Shown in pieces: positions 20,869 to 32,551 of a stretch of 64,000 nucleotides of DNA. Made by a program: the position numbers and the translations under genes. The DNA comes from Muscardinus avellanarius. Its lineage: Eukaryota > Chordata > Mammalia > Rodentia > Gliridae. The notes under the pieces are model-generated. The model did not search any database and was not told where the DNA came from. It saw nothing but the letters and a program-made list of their open reading frames with translations. The stretch's first letter is position 1. Each line of letters begins with the position of its first letter. Where the stretch lies: the NCBI GenBank assembly GCA_963383645.1, contig OY726563.1, positions 42,984,331 through 43,048,330 on the forward strand, in the 5' to 3' direction.

Positions 20869-21083
20869 GCCGGGCGTGATGGCGCACGCCTGTAATCCCC
20901 GCGCTTGGGAGGCTGAGACAGGAGGATTGCACAGGTTCGAAGCCAGCCTCAGCTACTTAGTGAGGCTCTCAGCAACTTAGTGAGACCCTATTTCCAAATA
21001 AAATATAAAAAAATAGGTCTGGGAGTATAGCCCGGAGGTAGAAAGCCCCTGGGTTCAATCCCCAGTACCACCAAAAAAAAAAA
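20869..21083 (+). mobile_element. B1-dID SINE with target-site duplication
   Basis: Flanked by 'taatgtaaaatgtca' at 20854-20868 and 21084-21098. Its right part is intermediate between the older and young forms. Confidence 0.95.
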
Positions 21084-21346
21084 TAATGTAAAATGTCATA
21101 CATATAATCTTCTGAATCAAGAAGATAAAGATTATTTAATAAATCTTTTCATGGTAACTGAGGTAACTGAGGAGCAGTGCTATTTGAAGCTAGACCATAT
21201 ATTATACACTAAAACAAATTCAAGGTCAAGAGTTAAGGATATGTATATAAGTAATCTTAATATACTACATGTATCTTATATGTAAATGTTTTATGCATTA
21301 TATGTGAAATATACTTATGAAAAAACTCTCATAAAATTTAAAAGAC

Positions 21347-21348
<2 letters not shown>

Positions 21349-21380
<32 letters not shown>

Positions 21381-21381
21381 T
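21349..21381. repeat. (TTA)n microsatellite
   Basis: About 11 units at the tail side of a minus-strand SINE. Confidence 0.95.
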
Positions 21382-21552
21382 TACTATTTAGTAGTGAGAA
21401 TCAAACCCAGGGGCATTCTACCTCTGAGCTACCTCCAGCCATACTTTAATTTATTTTGAAATAGGGTCTTCTAAGTTGCTGAGGCTTCCCTGCAGTCCTC
21501 TTGTCTCAGCCTCCTGGGTATTGGGATGACAGGCATGTACCACCATTCCTCA
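21382..21552 (-). mobile_element. B1-dID SINE
   Basis: Reverse dimer with a shortened mid-section. Confidence 0.85.
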
Positions 21553-22424
21553 CGAAAAGTCTATTATTTGTGAGGCAAAATAAGATTCTCATATTATAAG
21601 TGATAGAAAAATATATCTAATGAAAAAAGTCTAGGTGTAGTTGAATATGTATAAAATGTCAAAGTTCAATAAAGTGACCAAAATTAAAAGATAACTCTGG
21701 CTTCAGTATGTAAAGAGTTAAGCACTCTAAGCCAGAAAATCTGTATTTCCTGCTGTACTCTGTGGGCAATCAGCATCATGCTAAGTCTTGCCCAGTGATA
21801 GGAAATTACAAGGGTTCAATTAGATCATTAGACAGAATATCCATTCAATCGTCATGAAGACTGGGGATACTTCTTTTAAAAGTAAAAAATGCACACAATG
21901 GTAGCCAAACTCAGCTAGAATGTAAAGCAAAATGTCCCTTGTTCCTCTTCATCTCCAGTCCCCATCCTGACTAGCTTATCACTCACGTGGACCAGAAATT
22001 CATATCCAGACATCCCCGTTCTCTTCTCATTTGGGCCTTCACCCACCTAGATACACTGTGCATAAACTGTTCCACCTGTCATATCCCCTTGGGAAAAATA
22101 AAAGAAAAAGTAGTGAATGAGAAGTCAAAGGGTGATGAGCATACATGAGGCAGACAGGCCTTTCCTAATTAGCTGATCTTGAATAGAGAAAACTTAGCTT
22201 TAGCCGTATTCTACGTTGTTCTTTCTCAAAGTACACATTCCCTTGATATTGCATTACACATCTATTTGTACTAGTTTGTGTGATCCCACTCTAACTAAAA
22301 CATAAGCCTCAAGGATCTTCTCTATCTCATTAAGTGGGTCTCTAGTGCCTGGTACAGAGTACGTATTCAATAAATATCTGTTTAAGGAATAAATTAATTC
22401 CAAATGTTTAAAAATCCAGTAATA
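21553..22424. other. Unique AT-rich intron
   Basis: No gene or recognised repeat in about 870 bp. Confidence 0.5.
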
Positions 22425-22572
22425 GCCAGGCACGGCATCACATGCTTGTAATTCCAGTACTAAGAAAGCTGAAACAGCCGGATCGAAGGTTCATGGCCAG
22501 CCTCAGCTACTTAGTAAGGCTCTCAGCAACTTTGTGAGACCCTGTTTCAAAATAAAGAATGAAAATAGAAGA

Positions 22573-22947
22573 TGGGTATGGTGGCACATGTTTGTAATGC
22601 CTGCACGTGAGAGGCTGAGACATGAGGATCACAGGTTCGTGGCCAGCCTCAGCAACTTGTGAGGCCCTCTGCAACTTAGTGAGATCTTGGGTTTTATTTT
22701 TGGTGGTACTGGGGTTCCTGGAAGCCCTTCTACCTCCAGGCTACACTCCCAGACCTATTTTTATATTTTTATTTGGAAACAGGGTCTCTTAAGCCAGCGC
22801 GGCTGGGTTCGAATCTGCACAATCCTCCGCCTCCCAAGCATGGGGATTACAAGCTTGCGCCACCACGCCCGGCTTGAGATCCTGTTTTAAAATAAAAAAA
22901 ATAGGGCTGGGGGTGTAGCTTGGAGGTAGAATGCCCCTGGGTTCCAA

Positions 22948-22955
<8 letters not shown>
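22573..22955 (+). mobile_element. B1-dID SINE, middle layer of the nest
   Basis: Left part 22573-22690, linker and right part 22874-22955, running into (CA)n at 22956-22987. Confidence 0.85.
22693..22873 (-). mobile_element. Young-type B1-dID SINE, innermost layer
   Basis: Young right part; 'tgagatc' is repeated on both sides as the probable target site. Confidence 0.85.

Positions 22956-22987
<32 letters not shown>
22956..22987. repeat. (CA)n microsatellite
   Basis: Sixteen CA units grown at a SINE tail. Confidence 0.95.
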
Positions 22988-22990
<3 letters not shown>

Positions 22991-23202
22991 GCTGGGTTGT
23001 AGCTAAGAGGTTGAATGCCCTGGGTTCAACCTACAGTACCGCAAAAAAAAAAAAAAAAAACAGTTATGATGTTCATTATAAAAATGTTGATTAAAGGCAA
23101 AAATCAATATATAAGACAAAGAAGGACACTATAATGGTAACAACTAGAACACATGATGAAGTTCTAACTATGCTGAATCAATCTTTCTCTCTCTCTCTCT
23201 CT

Positions 23203-23528
23203 TTTAATAGGGATTGAACCCAGGGACATTCTACCTCTGAGCTATACCCTAGCCCCTCCCCCCTTTTGTGATACTGGGGATGGGACCCAAAGGCAATGTA
23301 CCTAAAAGCTACATCCCTAGCCCTATATTATTTTTATTTTAAAACAGGGTCTCACTCAGTTGCTGAGGGTCTTGCTAAGTTGCTGAGATTGGCCTTGAAC
23401 TGAAGAATCTTTTTTATTTTTTATTTTGAGAAAGGGTCTAAGTTGCTGAGGCTGGCCTCAAACATGTGATCCTTCTGTCTCAGCCTCCCAAATAATGGGA
23501 TTGCAGGTATGCACCACCATGCCTAGCT
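23203..23528 (-). mobile_element. SINE split by a SINE
   Basis: Outer reverse dimer 23203-23262 and 23410-23528; inner reverse element 23263-23409. A (CT)n run precedes it. Confidence 0.8.
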
Positions 23529-23850
23529 ACCCTGAATCTTTATGCACTAGGAAACATAGCATCACAGTACATAGAGCAAAATCTATGGGAAATGCAAAGG
23601 TAGAAAAAAAGCAGAAACAAACTAAGACTATTTCAAATGATGGTGCAGTATGACAGCAAAAACTAAGATAATGGGAAAATCTAAATATATTTATACACTT
23701 AAAACAAAGACAGTACTTTCTTTTCAAAGGCCTACTAAGTATTTTTAAATTGACTATATATTGAGCCAGAATATATAGTCCACATTCTCTAATCACAATA
23801 CAGCAAAACTGGAAATTAATAGAAAATATGAAACATAAAAATCTTTAGCT

Positions 23851-24008
23851 AGCATTTGGGAGACAGAGACAGGCGGATCACGCAGGTTTGAAGCCAGTCT
23901 CGCTGGTTTAAGAGACCCTGTTTCCAAATAACAAATATGAAATAGGTCTCGGAGTGTAGCCCGGAGGTAGAAGAGTTTCCAGGAACCCCAGTGCCACCAA
24001 AAAAAAGT
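23851..24008 (+). mobile_element. Young-type SINE, 5'-truncated
   Basis: Starts at 'agcatttgggagacagagac'. 'aaaaatctttagc' at 23838-23850 recurs at 24245-24257 beyond the next SINE. Confidence 0.85.
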
Positions 24009-24044
24009 AAATAAAGAAATAAAGAATAAAAAATAGGGCTGGGA

Positions 24045-24246
24045 AGCCTGTCATGGTGGAACACGTTTATAATCCCAGCATTTTGGAGGCTGAGACAGGA
24101 AGATTGTGGTTTGCAGCCAGCCTCAGCTACTTAGTGAGGCCCTTTGCAACTCAGCGAGACCCTGTTTCAAGAAAAAGAATAAATATAGTGCCGGGGATGC
24201 AGCTGGGAGGTAGAATACCCCTGGGTTCCATTCCCAGCACTACAAA
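24045..24246 (+). mobile_element. B1-dID SINE
   Basis: Complete older-type dimer in tandem with the truncated copy. Confidence 0.85.
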
Positions 24247-24400
24247 AAAATCTTTAGCATATAGAAAATATTTTGACCCCCCACTTTGGCCAAACAGGAA
24301 ATTTCATCTGAAATTACAGAATATATAGAAATTAGCAATAATTTTAAATATCAGAGCCTAGAGGATATGGTTGACCAAAGTCCAAGGAAAATCTGTAGCC

Positions 24401-24596
24401 CTGAGCCAGGCGTGGTGGCGCACACTTGTAATCCCCGCGCTTGGGAGGCAGAGACAGGAGGATCGCGCAGGTTCGAAGCCAGCCGCGCGCGCTGGCTTAG
24501 GAGACCCTGTTTCCAAATAAAAAAAAATGTAAAAATAGGTCTGGGAGTGTAGCCCGGAGGTAGAAGGGCTTCCAGGAACCCCAGTACCACCAAAAA
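24401..24596 (+). mobile_element. Young-type B1-dID SINE with target-site duplication
   Basis: Flanked by 'aaaatctgtagcc' at 24388-24400 and 24597-24609; has the GCGCGC variant. Confidence 0.97.
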
Positions 24597-24639
24597 AAAA
24601 TCTGTAGCCTTAAATACTTATATTAATACCTAAAACAAG

Positions 24640-24820
24640 CCGGGCGTGGTGGTGCACGCTTGTAATCCCCCCGCTTAGGAGGCGGAGACAGGAGGATCAT
24701 GCAGGTTTGAAGCCAGCTTCACTGGCTTAAGAGACCCTGTTTCCAAATAAAAATATATAAAAATAGGTCTGGGAGTGTAGCCCGGAGGTAGAAGGGCTTC
24801 CAGGAACCCCAGTACCATCA

Positions 24821-24847
<27 letters not shown>
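24640..24847 (+). mobile_element. Young-type B1-dID SINE with target-site duplication
   Basis: Flanked by 'taatacctaaaacaag' at 24624-24639 and 24848-24863. The tail is (AAT)n. Confidence 0.97.
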
Positions 24848-24852
<5 letters not shown>

Positions 24853-25162
24853 CCTAAAACAAGTTAAAATAAATGAATTAAGCATTCAACAAAAAGAGGT
24901 AAAGAATCTCAAAACTAAACCTAAACATAGCACAAATTTAAAAAAATTAATAGAAAAAATTAATATTCTAGAAAACAAACAACTGAACTAATAGTGAAAG
25001 CTGAAAGTCAGTTCTTCAAAGGAAAATATAAACTAGCAAAACAGATATGCCACTTGTTAATCTAGTTTTAAAAAGCTAAATATAAAATTAGAAATGGAGA
25101 AATAACTACAATTACAATGAAAATGAAAAGAGAATGTTAATAGTTTATAAAAAAAATAAGTA

Positions 25163-25360
25163 CAGCCAGGTGTGGTGGTACATGCTTGTAATCCCAGTAC
25201 GTGGAGGCTTGACAGGATGACAGGTTCATGGGCAACCTCAGCTACATAGTGAGGCCCTCTGTAAAATAAATTTGAGACCCTGTTTCAAAATAAGTAATAA
25301 AAAAGGGCTGGCTTACAAGTAGAAAAGCCCTGGGCTCAATCCCAAGTACCACAAAAAAAA
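25163..25360 (+). mobile_element. B1-dID SINE, old
   Basis: Diverged dimer with deletions in the right part. Confidence 0.8.
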
Positions 25361-25485
25361 TTACAAAACTTAGAGTTTTCTAGGAAAACCCAAATTACTC
25401 AAACCTATTGGAGAAGAAGAGACTAAACTCTCTAGTTGCTATAGAAAATAATATTTATAGGTGTGATTAAAAAATAGCACAATCA

Positions 25486-25679
25486 TTGCCAGGTGTGGTG
25501 GTGCACACTTGTAATCTCCGTGCTTGGGAGGTGGAGACAGGAGGATCACGCAGGTTCAAAGCCAGCCGCGCTGGCTTAAGAGACCCTGTTTCCAAATAAA
25601 AATATAGAAAATAGGTGTCTGGGAGTATAACCTGGAGGTAGAAGGGTTTCCAGGAACCCCAGTACCACCAAAAAAAAAA
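25486..25679 (+). mobile_element. Young-type B1-dID SINE with target-site duplication
   Basis: Flanked by 'aaaaaatagcacaatca' at 25469-25485 and 25680-25696. Confidence 0.97.
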
Positions 25680-25981
25680 AAAAAATAGCACAATCACAAA
25701 CTTTCAACCTTCTAATGCTACTTGCATGTTCTAGGCCCTGGAATCTGGAAAATAAAGAGAGAAGAAATATTCCTGAATACCATTCCTGGTTTAATATACC
25801 CAAACCCAGCAACTAGAAAATATATAAAGAAAAGTAGAGATCGGTCTTATCTAAGAGTATTGGTATATAGATCTTAAACTACAGCACAGAGAATTCAGGA
25901 AGATGTTAAAATATAATTCACAATAAACAAGTGAGGTTCATTTTAGAAATAAAATATTGGTTCTGTATTAGAATTCATATT

Positions 25982-26186
25982 TTTTGCGGGTCTGGGAATG
26001 GAAGCCATAGGCATTCGACCTCTAAACTATACCCCGTGCCCAATTTTTTATTATTTATTTTGAAACAGGGTCTCACTAAGTTACGGAGGGCCTCACTTAG
26101 TAGCTGAGGCTGTCCACCAACCGCGATCCTCCAGTCTCAGCCTCCCGAATGCTGGGATTATAAGCGTTTGCCACCACGCTCGGCTC
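25982..26186 (-). mobile_element. B1-dID SINE with target-site duplication
   Basis: Flanked by 'tagaattcatatt' at 25969-25981 and 26187-26199. Confidence 0.93.
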
Positions 26187-26212
26187 TAGAATTCATATTG
26201 ATGACATTAATC

Positions 26213-26408
26213 CCACACGCTTGTAATCCCAGCATTTGGGAGGTTGAGACAGGAGGATCTCGGTTTGAGGACAGCCTCAGCTGCTTAATGAGGCCCTTTG
26301 CTACTCAGTGAGACCCTATTTCAAAATAAAGAATAAAAATAAAGGGCTGGGGTTGTAGCTCAAAGGTAGAATGCCCCTGGGTTCCATCCCCAGTACTGAA
26401 AAAAAAAG
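26213..26408 (+). mobile_element. B1-dID SINE
   Basis: Lacks the first B1 bases; otherwise complete. Confidence 0.85.
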
Positions 26409-26539
26409 ACAAAAGGCTTAAGATAGTCTTCCTAACCCTAAAATATATTTGAAACATTTCAATATTCTTTTCATATTGAAAAATTAAATAATATATGAAT
26501 AGAGCTATTTCTTTTAACACAATCATTATTATCATACAT

Positions 26540-27185
26540 TTTAAAAGGTGAAAGTCCTTTATATATTCTAAATATTAGTCCTGTATTAGAGGAGTAGCTG
26601 GCAAAGATTTTCTCCCATTCTGTAGTCTCTCTCTTCACACTCTTGATTATTTCCTTTGCTGCACAAAAGCTTTTTAATTTAATGCTATCCCATTTATTGA
26701 TTTTTATTTCCTGAGCTCTGGAGGTTTTATATGTTTGTGCCTAGAGTTTGTCTTAAGATTTTTTCTGGAAATTGCAAAATTTCTGGTCTAATTTCTATGT
26801 CTTTGATTCATCTTGAGTTGATTCTTGTGCAGGGTGAGAGATAAGGGTTGAATTTTATTGTTTCACATAAGAATATCCAGTTTTCCTAGCACCATTTTTT
26901 GAAAAGGCTGGCTTTTTTCCAACATATGTTTCTGGCTCCTTTATCAAAATTCAATTGACTATAAAGGTGAGAATTTGTCTGCTTATCTTCTATTCCATTG
27001 ATTCTTGTGTCTATTTTTTTGTGCCAGTACCACGCTGTTTTGTTACTATAGCTCTGTAGTATAATTTGAAGTCAGGTACTGTGATTCCTGCTACATGCGT
27101 CTTATTGCTCAGTGCTATATGCCTCCTGTAGAATTGTTTCACGCAAAACCTCCATATGATATGTAATTACAATATACCAATAAGA
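26540..27185 (-). mobile_element. L1 ORF2 3' fragment, antisense
   Basis: Reads as the reverse complement of L1 ORF2 (for example 'ttctcccattctgtagtctc', then 'gtgccagtaccacgctgttt'). No intact frame. The terminal 'tatgtaattacaatatacca' resembles a sense L1 3' end, so the piece may itself be 5'-inverted. Confidence 0.8.
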
Positions 27186-27208
27186 GTATATAAAATAAAG
27201 CATGTGGC

Positions 27209-27419
27209 TGGGTGTGGTGGTGCATGCTTATAATCCCAGCATTCAGGAGGCTGAGACTGGAGAATCGCGGTTCATGGACAGCCTCAGCTACTAAGTGAGG
27301 CCCTCCGCAATTCAGTGAGACCCTGTTTCAAAATAAATAATAAAAAATTGGGCACGGGGTATAGTTTGGAGGTTGAATGCCTCTGGGTTCCATTCCCAGA
27401 CCCGCAAAAATAAATAAAT
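27209..27419 (+). mobile_element. B1-dID SINE with target-site duplication
   Basis: Flanked by 'aaataaagcatgtggc' at 27193-27208 and 27420-27435. Confidence 0.95.
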
Positions 27420-27435
27420 AAATAAAGCATGTGGC

Positions 27436-27799
27436 ATGTAGGTAGCAAAGAAAAAAAGACAAAAGTCAACATTGTGCTTAATTGACAAAACGCTGGAGGC
27501 ATCCCCATTAACAATGAGAACAAGGCAAAAGTAGTACTTTTCCTACTAGTATTTAATGCTGTTCTGAATATACACTGGAAGAGGGGGTGGCTTAAAATTA
27601 TGTATAGATGATAAAATGACTTATCTGTAAAATTCATGATAAATAATTTAAAAAACCAATACCAGCAGTAAGAAAATTCAGCAAAGTGTCAGGGTATAAA
27701 ATTAATATAGAGAGATCAACAATATGCAATGATCAGGAAATACAATGGAGGGAAAGATCACATTTGCCATAGAAATTAAAAAGATCAAATACCTAAGGA

Positions 27800-27846
<47 letters not shown>

Positions 27847-28457
27847 AAGAAATACAAAAGATCTATATGTAGAAAACTTTGAAACGCTTAAGGGACATAA
27901 ACCAAGGTGTCCATAAATGAAAAGACATTCACTTTCCTATCAAATATATATAGTAAAGATGTCAACTCTACTTAAATTAATCTATAAACTTAGTGCCTAC
28001 CCAATAAAGTTGTCAACAGATTGTATTTTGGAACATTATTCTAAATTTCCTATGGGAAAATAAAGTCATAAGAATTGCCAGGAACAGTAGAAAAAAGAGT
28101 GATGAGAGAGGGCTAGTCTTCCTAATGATTAAATATGTTATAGTGAAGAAGGTAGTCTCAAAAAACAGAAAGGTGGATACATGGGAAAACAAACAGAACA
28201 TTTAGAATACTTAAGTAAACCTGAACACATATGGGAAGTTAGTTTGTAATAAGGAAATAATTTTGTATAGTTGGGGGACAGATACAACATCAATATATAG
28301 TTGTGAAACAACTGGGTAGCCATTGGGACAAAAATAAGCTTGGATCCTCATATTACACTGTACAAAAAATGTAAAATAAAAAGACAGCATGAAGGTTCTA
28401 GAAGAATACTGAAAATATTGGAATACTTTACAAGAGATGAATGGATTAGAAAGTTAT

Positions 28458-28537
<80 letters not shown>

Positions 28538-28705
28538 CAATAAGGGAAAGTTGGTAAATTTGACTTGCTAAAATTTTATACCCAGAAAGACATCCTAAAG
28601 AAAGTGAATAGGTGGTGATAAACTGGGAAAAATATCTGTAACGTGTATAAAAGTAAATGGCCTTAATATGTGAAACACATTTACTAATCCTTAAAATGGA
28701 TCTAC
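27436..28705 (+). mobile_element. Old L1 ORF2 fragment, sense
   Basis: Decayed ORF2 text such as 'gcaaagtgtcagggtataaa' and 'tcctatgggaaaataaagtc'. Interrupted by (TA)n at 27806-27842 and by (TA)n(GA)n at 28457-28536. Confidence 0.75.
28457..28536. repeat. (TA)n(GA)n compound microsatellite
   Basis: About 22 TA units, then about 18 GA units. Confidence 0.95.
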
Positions 28706-28707
28706 AA

Positions 28708-28921
28708 GCTAGGTGAAGTGGTGCACTCCTGTAATCCCAATACTTGGGATGCTGCAACAGGAGGATCACAGGTTTGAGGACAGTCTCGGCAAGTAGTGAG
28801 ACTCTCATCAACCTAGCGAGACCCTGTTTCCAAATAAGAATAAAATAGGGCTGGAGATGTAGCTCATAGATAGAATGTCCCTGGGTTCCATCCCCAGTAC
28901 CACAAAATAAAAATATAAAAA
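28708..28921 (+). mobile_element. B1-dID SINE
   Basis: Complete, diverged dimer. Confidence 0.88.
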
Positions 28922-28931
28922 GGGACCAACA

Positions 28932-29081
28932 GCTGGGCGTGGTGGCGCACGCTTGTAATCCCCGTGCTTGGGAGGTGGAGACGGCTTAAGAGACCCTGTT
29001 TCCAAAAATAAAATAGGTCTGGGAGTGTAGCCCAGAGATAGAAGGGCTTCCAGGATCCCCAGTACCATTAAAAATGGGGGG
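28932..29081 (+). mobile_element. Young-type SINE with an internal deletion
   Basis: Flanked by 'gggaccaaca' at 28922-28931 and 29082-29091. About 40 bases are missing between 'gaggtggagac' and 'ggcttaagagacc'. Confidence 0.9.
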
Positions 29082-29162
29082 GGGACCAACAACTCAATAG
29101 GAGAGAAAAACACACAGTTAACAGAAAAATTAGGATAACTTAACATATCAAAAGGTATTCAA

Positions 29163-29370
29163 GCAAGGCTTGGTGGCACACACCTGTAATCCCAGTATAT
29201 GGAAGGCTGAGATGGGAGGATCACAGATTGAAGATAGTCCCAGCAATTTAGCAAGACTCTCAGCAATCTAGAGAGACTTTGCTTCAAAAATATATATATA
29301 AAAAGTGAGCAGGGGTTATAGCCCAGAGATAGAATGTCTCTGGGTTCAATTCCTAGTACCATATATACAA
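29163..29370 (+). mobile_element. B1-dID SINE
   Basis: Old dimer; imperfect direct repeats of 'aaaaggtat' on both sides. Confidence 0.85.
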
Positions 29371-29404
29371 AAAGGTATCCAACTTCACTTAAAATTATTT
29401 TTAT

Positions 29405-29619
29405 TTATTTATTTTTTTCATGGTACTGGGGGTGGAACCCAGAGGCTTTCTACCTCTGGGCTATACTCCCAGACCTTTTTTATATTTTATTTGGAAACAG
29501 GGTCTCACCAAGTTGCTGAGAGCCTCACTAAGTAGCTGAGGCTGGCTTGGAACCTGTGCGATCCTCCTGTCTCAGCCTCCCAAGCACAGGGATTACAAGT
29601 GTGCGCCACCATGCCCGGC
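29405..29619 (-). mobile_element. B1-dID SINE
   Basis: Reverse dimer with a long mid-section and CpG-containing B1 half; 'aaaatta' flanks it. Confidence 0.9.
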
Positions 29620-30154
29620 AAAATTAATGAAATACAATTATGGAGAGTGATGCATTCTTTGAAAATTAAATATTTAAAAAATAGATAAGGATGCAAGGAA
29701 GCAGGTGATCTTCTACACTCTCCTTTATGTGACTTTTCAGATGCCACTTAGATGTTTATTTGAGGTATCCATACAGGCACTCTACCTTTGGGGTCCAGGC
29801 TGCCAAGCAAGGGGAACAGTAAGCAAGCAGGCAGCATATTCAGTAGCTGTCCAGCTGCTGTAGAAACCTAATTGAGATTGGTGGGGGAAGCTGGGATCTA
29901 CCTTGAGATCATGTTTGCATAGCAAGTACACTGTGTTTGCCTAAACTGCGTATTTCTTTGGGGTGGTGCAGGATAATGGAAATTATTCATTTTTCTAACC
30001 AGGTTGATATTCGCTATAGTGTTCAAAGAGTACTGAATTCTGCTTCAAATGAGCTACATGGAACTCTGCTTTGAGCAAGGCTGGTGCCTTAATAAAACCT
30101 TCCTCTGCATGTCACATGATAAGGTGTTTCCACAAGCTACCACTTCCTACTTGT
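29620..30154. other. Unique intron
   Basis: Nothing recognised. Confidence 0.5.
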
Positions 30155-30512
30155 TGTGGTTTGGATCTTGAATGTCCCCCTACAACACTCTGCGTATTTA
30201 AAGCTTGGTACTATTAGGATGTAGTGGAAATTTAAAGAAATGAGGCCTGATGGGAAATCTCAGGTCACTGAGGGGTGTGCCCTTGCAGAGGACTGTGGGA
30301 TCCTGGTCTCTTCTCTCTCTATTTTTGTGCCCAGACATGAGAAGAAGGGGGTTTTCTGCCATGTGCTCCTGCTGTGATGTATTGTGTTGCCATAGGCCCA
30401 AAGCAATGAGGTCAATTGATCATGGACTAATGCTTCCAAATCTGTTAACCTTTCCTTTTTTTAAGTTGAGTTATCTCAGGTATTTTTTACAGTAATGGAA
30501 AGCTGAGTAGCA
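30155..30512 (+). mobile_element. MaLR-type LTR remnant
   Basis: Starts 'tgttgtggtttggatcttga' and ends 'gagttatctcaggtatttt...aaagctgagtagcaca', the typical beginning and end of an ERVL-MaLR LTR. No internal region beside it; a non-coding solo fossil. Confidence 0.7.
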
Positions 30513-30764
30513 CACTGCTTCACCACTGTGAATGGGCCAATGCCCCTTGGTCTTGCACCAGCCATTTCCCAGTGTTTGGTACCCAATTCCTGGGGACTGT
30601 TCTCATAACTACTTTGGGACCACTTTGCTTTCCATTTTTATTCTCTGAGAGGTCTAGGCTTGCATAAAAATGAGGCCTTCTTTCTACTCTATCTGGCTTC
30701 TAATCATCTTGTTTTTTAAAACTAGCCCCAACCACACATGTTTTTTTGTTTATTTTGGCTATGT

Positions 30765-30989
30765 ATTTATTTATTTAGTGGTACTGGAGCTTGAACCCAG
30801 GTGCATTCTACCTCTGAACCACATTCCCAGCCCTATTTTATTATTTATTATTTTGTTTTTTAAATTTTTATTGTTTTTTAAACTTTGAAACAGAATCTCA
30901 CTATATTGCTAAGGTCCTGGCTATGTTGATGATGCTGGCTTCGAACCTACAATCCTTCTGTCTCAGCCTCCCAAGTACTAAGATTACAG
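30765..30989 (-). mobile_element. B1-dID SINE
   Basis: Reverse dimer with an expanded T-rich linker. Confidence 0.85.
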
Positions 30990-31004
30990 GATGGCTCAGT
31001 TCTT

Positions 31005-31050
<46 letters not shown>
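31005..31050. repeat. (TTG)n microsatellite
   Basis: About 15 uninterrupted units. Confidence 0.95.
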
Positions 31051-31053
<3 letters not shown>

Positions 31054-31219
31054 GTGCAGTGGTCTTCACAGAATTTAATTTAATACTTATTTTGTCACTA
31101 TTTCTTGCATTTAAAAATTCAAACATTAGGACATTAGTATCCATAAGAAATTTATGAATAAACTACCAGTATGCATTGAGGGTACATGCTCAAAACATTT
31201 TGTTTGAAATTCAAAGAGA

Positions 31220-31398
31220 AGCATGGCACTGAGGCACACCCTGCAATCTCAGTACTTGGGAAGCTGAGGCAGCAGGATTGCAGGTTCAAGGCCAGCCTCA
31301 TCTACATAGTGAGGCTCTGTCTCCAAATAAAAAGTAAATAAGGGTAGGGTGTACAGTTCAGAGGTAGAATGCCCCTCAGTTCAATCCTCAGTACTACA
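31220..31398 (+). mobile_element. B1-dID SINE running into (CAGA)n(CA)n
   Basis: The dimer is followed by four CAGA units and CA runs to about 31458. Confidence 0.85.
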
Positions 31399-31460
31399 CA
31401 GACAGACAGACAGACACACACACACACACATACACACACACACACATACACACACACATG

Positions 31461-32067
31461 CAACTACATGGGTGACATCTCTAGAAATTGGAATTTCAAA
31501 CATCTGTTATGAACCCTAGAAATCTACATTTTAAATAATTGGCCAGGATATTTAAAAGCAAGTGGTTCAGGGAGAAACAAAGGTTCAGGGGTGAGGAGTG
31601 GGAGTGCTGTGGTTTGGTGATGGAGTTATATATCCCATTTAGGTTGTTTTACAAATATACATCCTGTTGCTTGTTCCTCCTCACATAAACTCAGTTGCTC
31701 ATTTCTACTTCCTGACCTTGTCTCTCTCCCTCTTCTCCATCTTCATTTCCAATGTAGATTTTATGAAATGTAGCAATCTCTTCAAAGGTGCCCCATGGAG
31801 ACCATTTTGCTTCAATTATTTTTCAAGTCAAGAAAACAGGGACTATGTCAGTGCTGCTCCCCTTTGACCTGGTTATCTTGTGTAACATTCAGTGAGAATA
31901 ATGGTTAGTACATAAACTAGCCCAGATGATCTCATTGAGGGTGATCCTTCCCCTTTTTTGGATCCTGCTTGGTTCTGCCTCCCTCATGTACATGACTCAG
32001 CAATGCTCAGGTGGCCCCATACAGGCAAGTGAATGTCTAGAACCACCTGAGTCTAATTTTAAAATTA
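31461..32067. other. Unique intron
   Basis: No gene or recognised repeat. Confidence 0.5.
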
Positions 32068-32185
32068 GGGTTGGTTGCCAGTGGTCCCAGTACTTGGGAG
32101 GCTGAGACAGGGTCAAGGCCAGCCTCAGCAATTTAAGCAAGGCCCTCTGCAATTTAGTGAAACCCTGTTTGAAAATAAACACTTG
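32068..32185 (+). mobile_element. B1-dID SINE, left part
   Basis: B1 half and linker only. Confidence 0.8.
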
Positions 32186-32551
32186 TTCAAAGTAAAACCA
32201 AAAAATAGTAAAACCTATTTTTTGTTCATACCAAAAAATAGGGTTGATGCAGATTATAGCAATTTCCACGTTGCCTTGTTAGATCTTGGTACCTCCAGAT
32301 AGGGTCACAGTGCCATGGATTGGGGCACCAGATGTCTCTAGAAGGGAATGTTATTTTCTTTCAACTAATTCTGAAGTGGGTAAATTATGTAAGACTGAGT
32401 AGTGAAAGTGATTAGTATCTAAACAAGGTACCTTTGTATCTCTAGTTCTTTGGATCTTAACAATGCTCTTGAGCTGAAACTTGCCTTTTTATTATCTCTT
32501 TCATCTTGGTGGCTAAAACAAGTGACTGAATGAGCCCATGGTTAAAATCCT
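32186..32551. other. Unique intron
   Basis: Nothing recognised. Confidence 0.5.

Larger units (their letters stand above)
22425..23060 (+). mobile_element. B1-dID SINE hosting two further SINE insertions
   Basis: Outer left part 22425-22568, outer right part 22988-23060. Everything between belongs to younger insertions. Confidence 0.85.
23061..25450 (+). mobile_element. Old L1 ORF2 fragments, interrupted by SINEs
   Basis: AT-rich, A-biased sequence between the SINEs (23061-23190, 23530-23850, 24250-24400, 24865-25160, 25360-25470) resembles a decayed sense-strand L1 ORF2, for example the stretch around 'gaactaatagtgaaagctga'. No intact frame. Confidence 0.5.

Noticed and set aside
20394..25679. 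CRISPR-like or satellite array from regularly recurring near-identical units
   Set aside because: Units are dispersed SINEs in both orientations with individual target-site duplications and no constant spacing.
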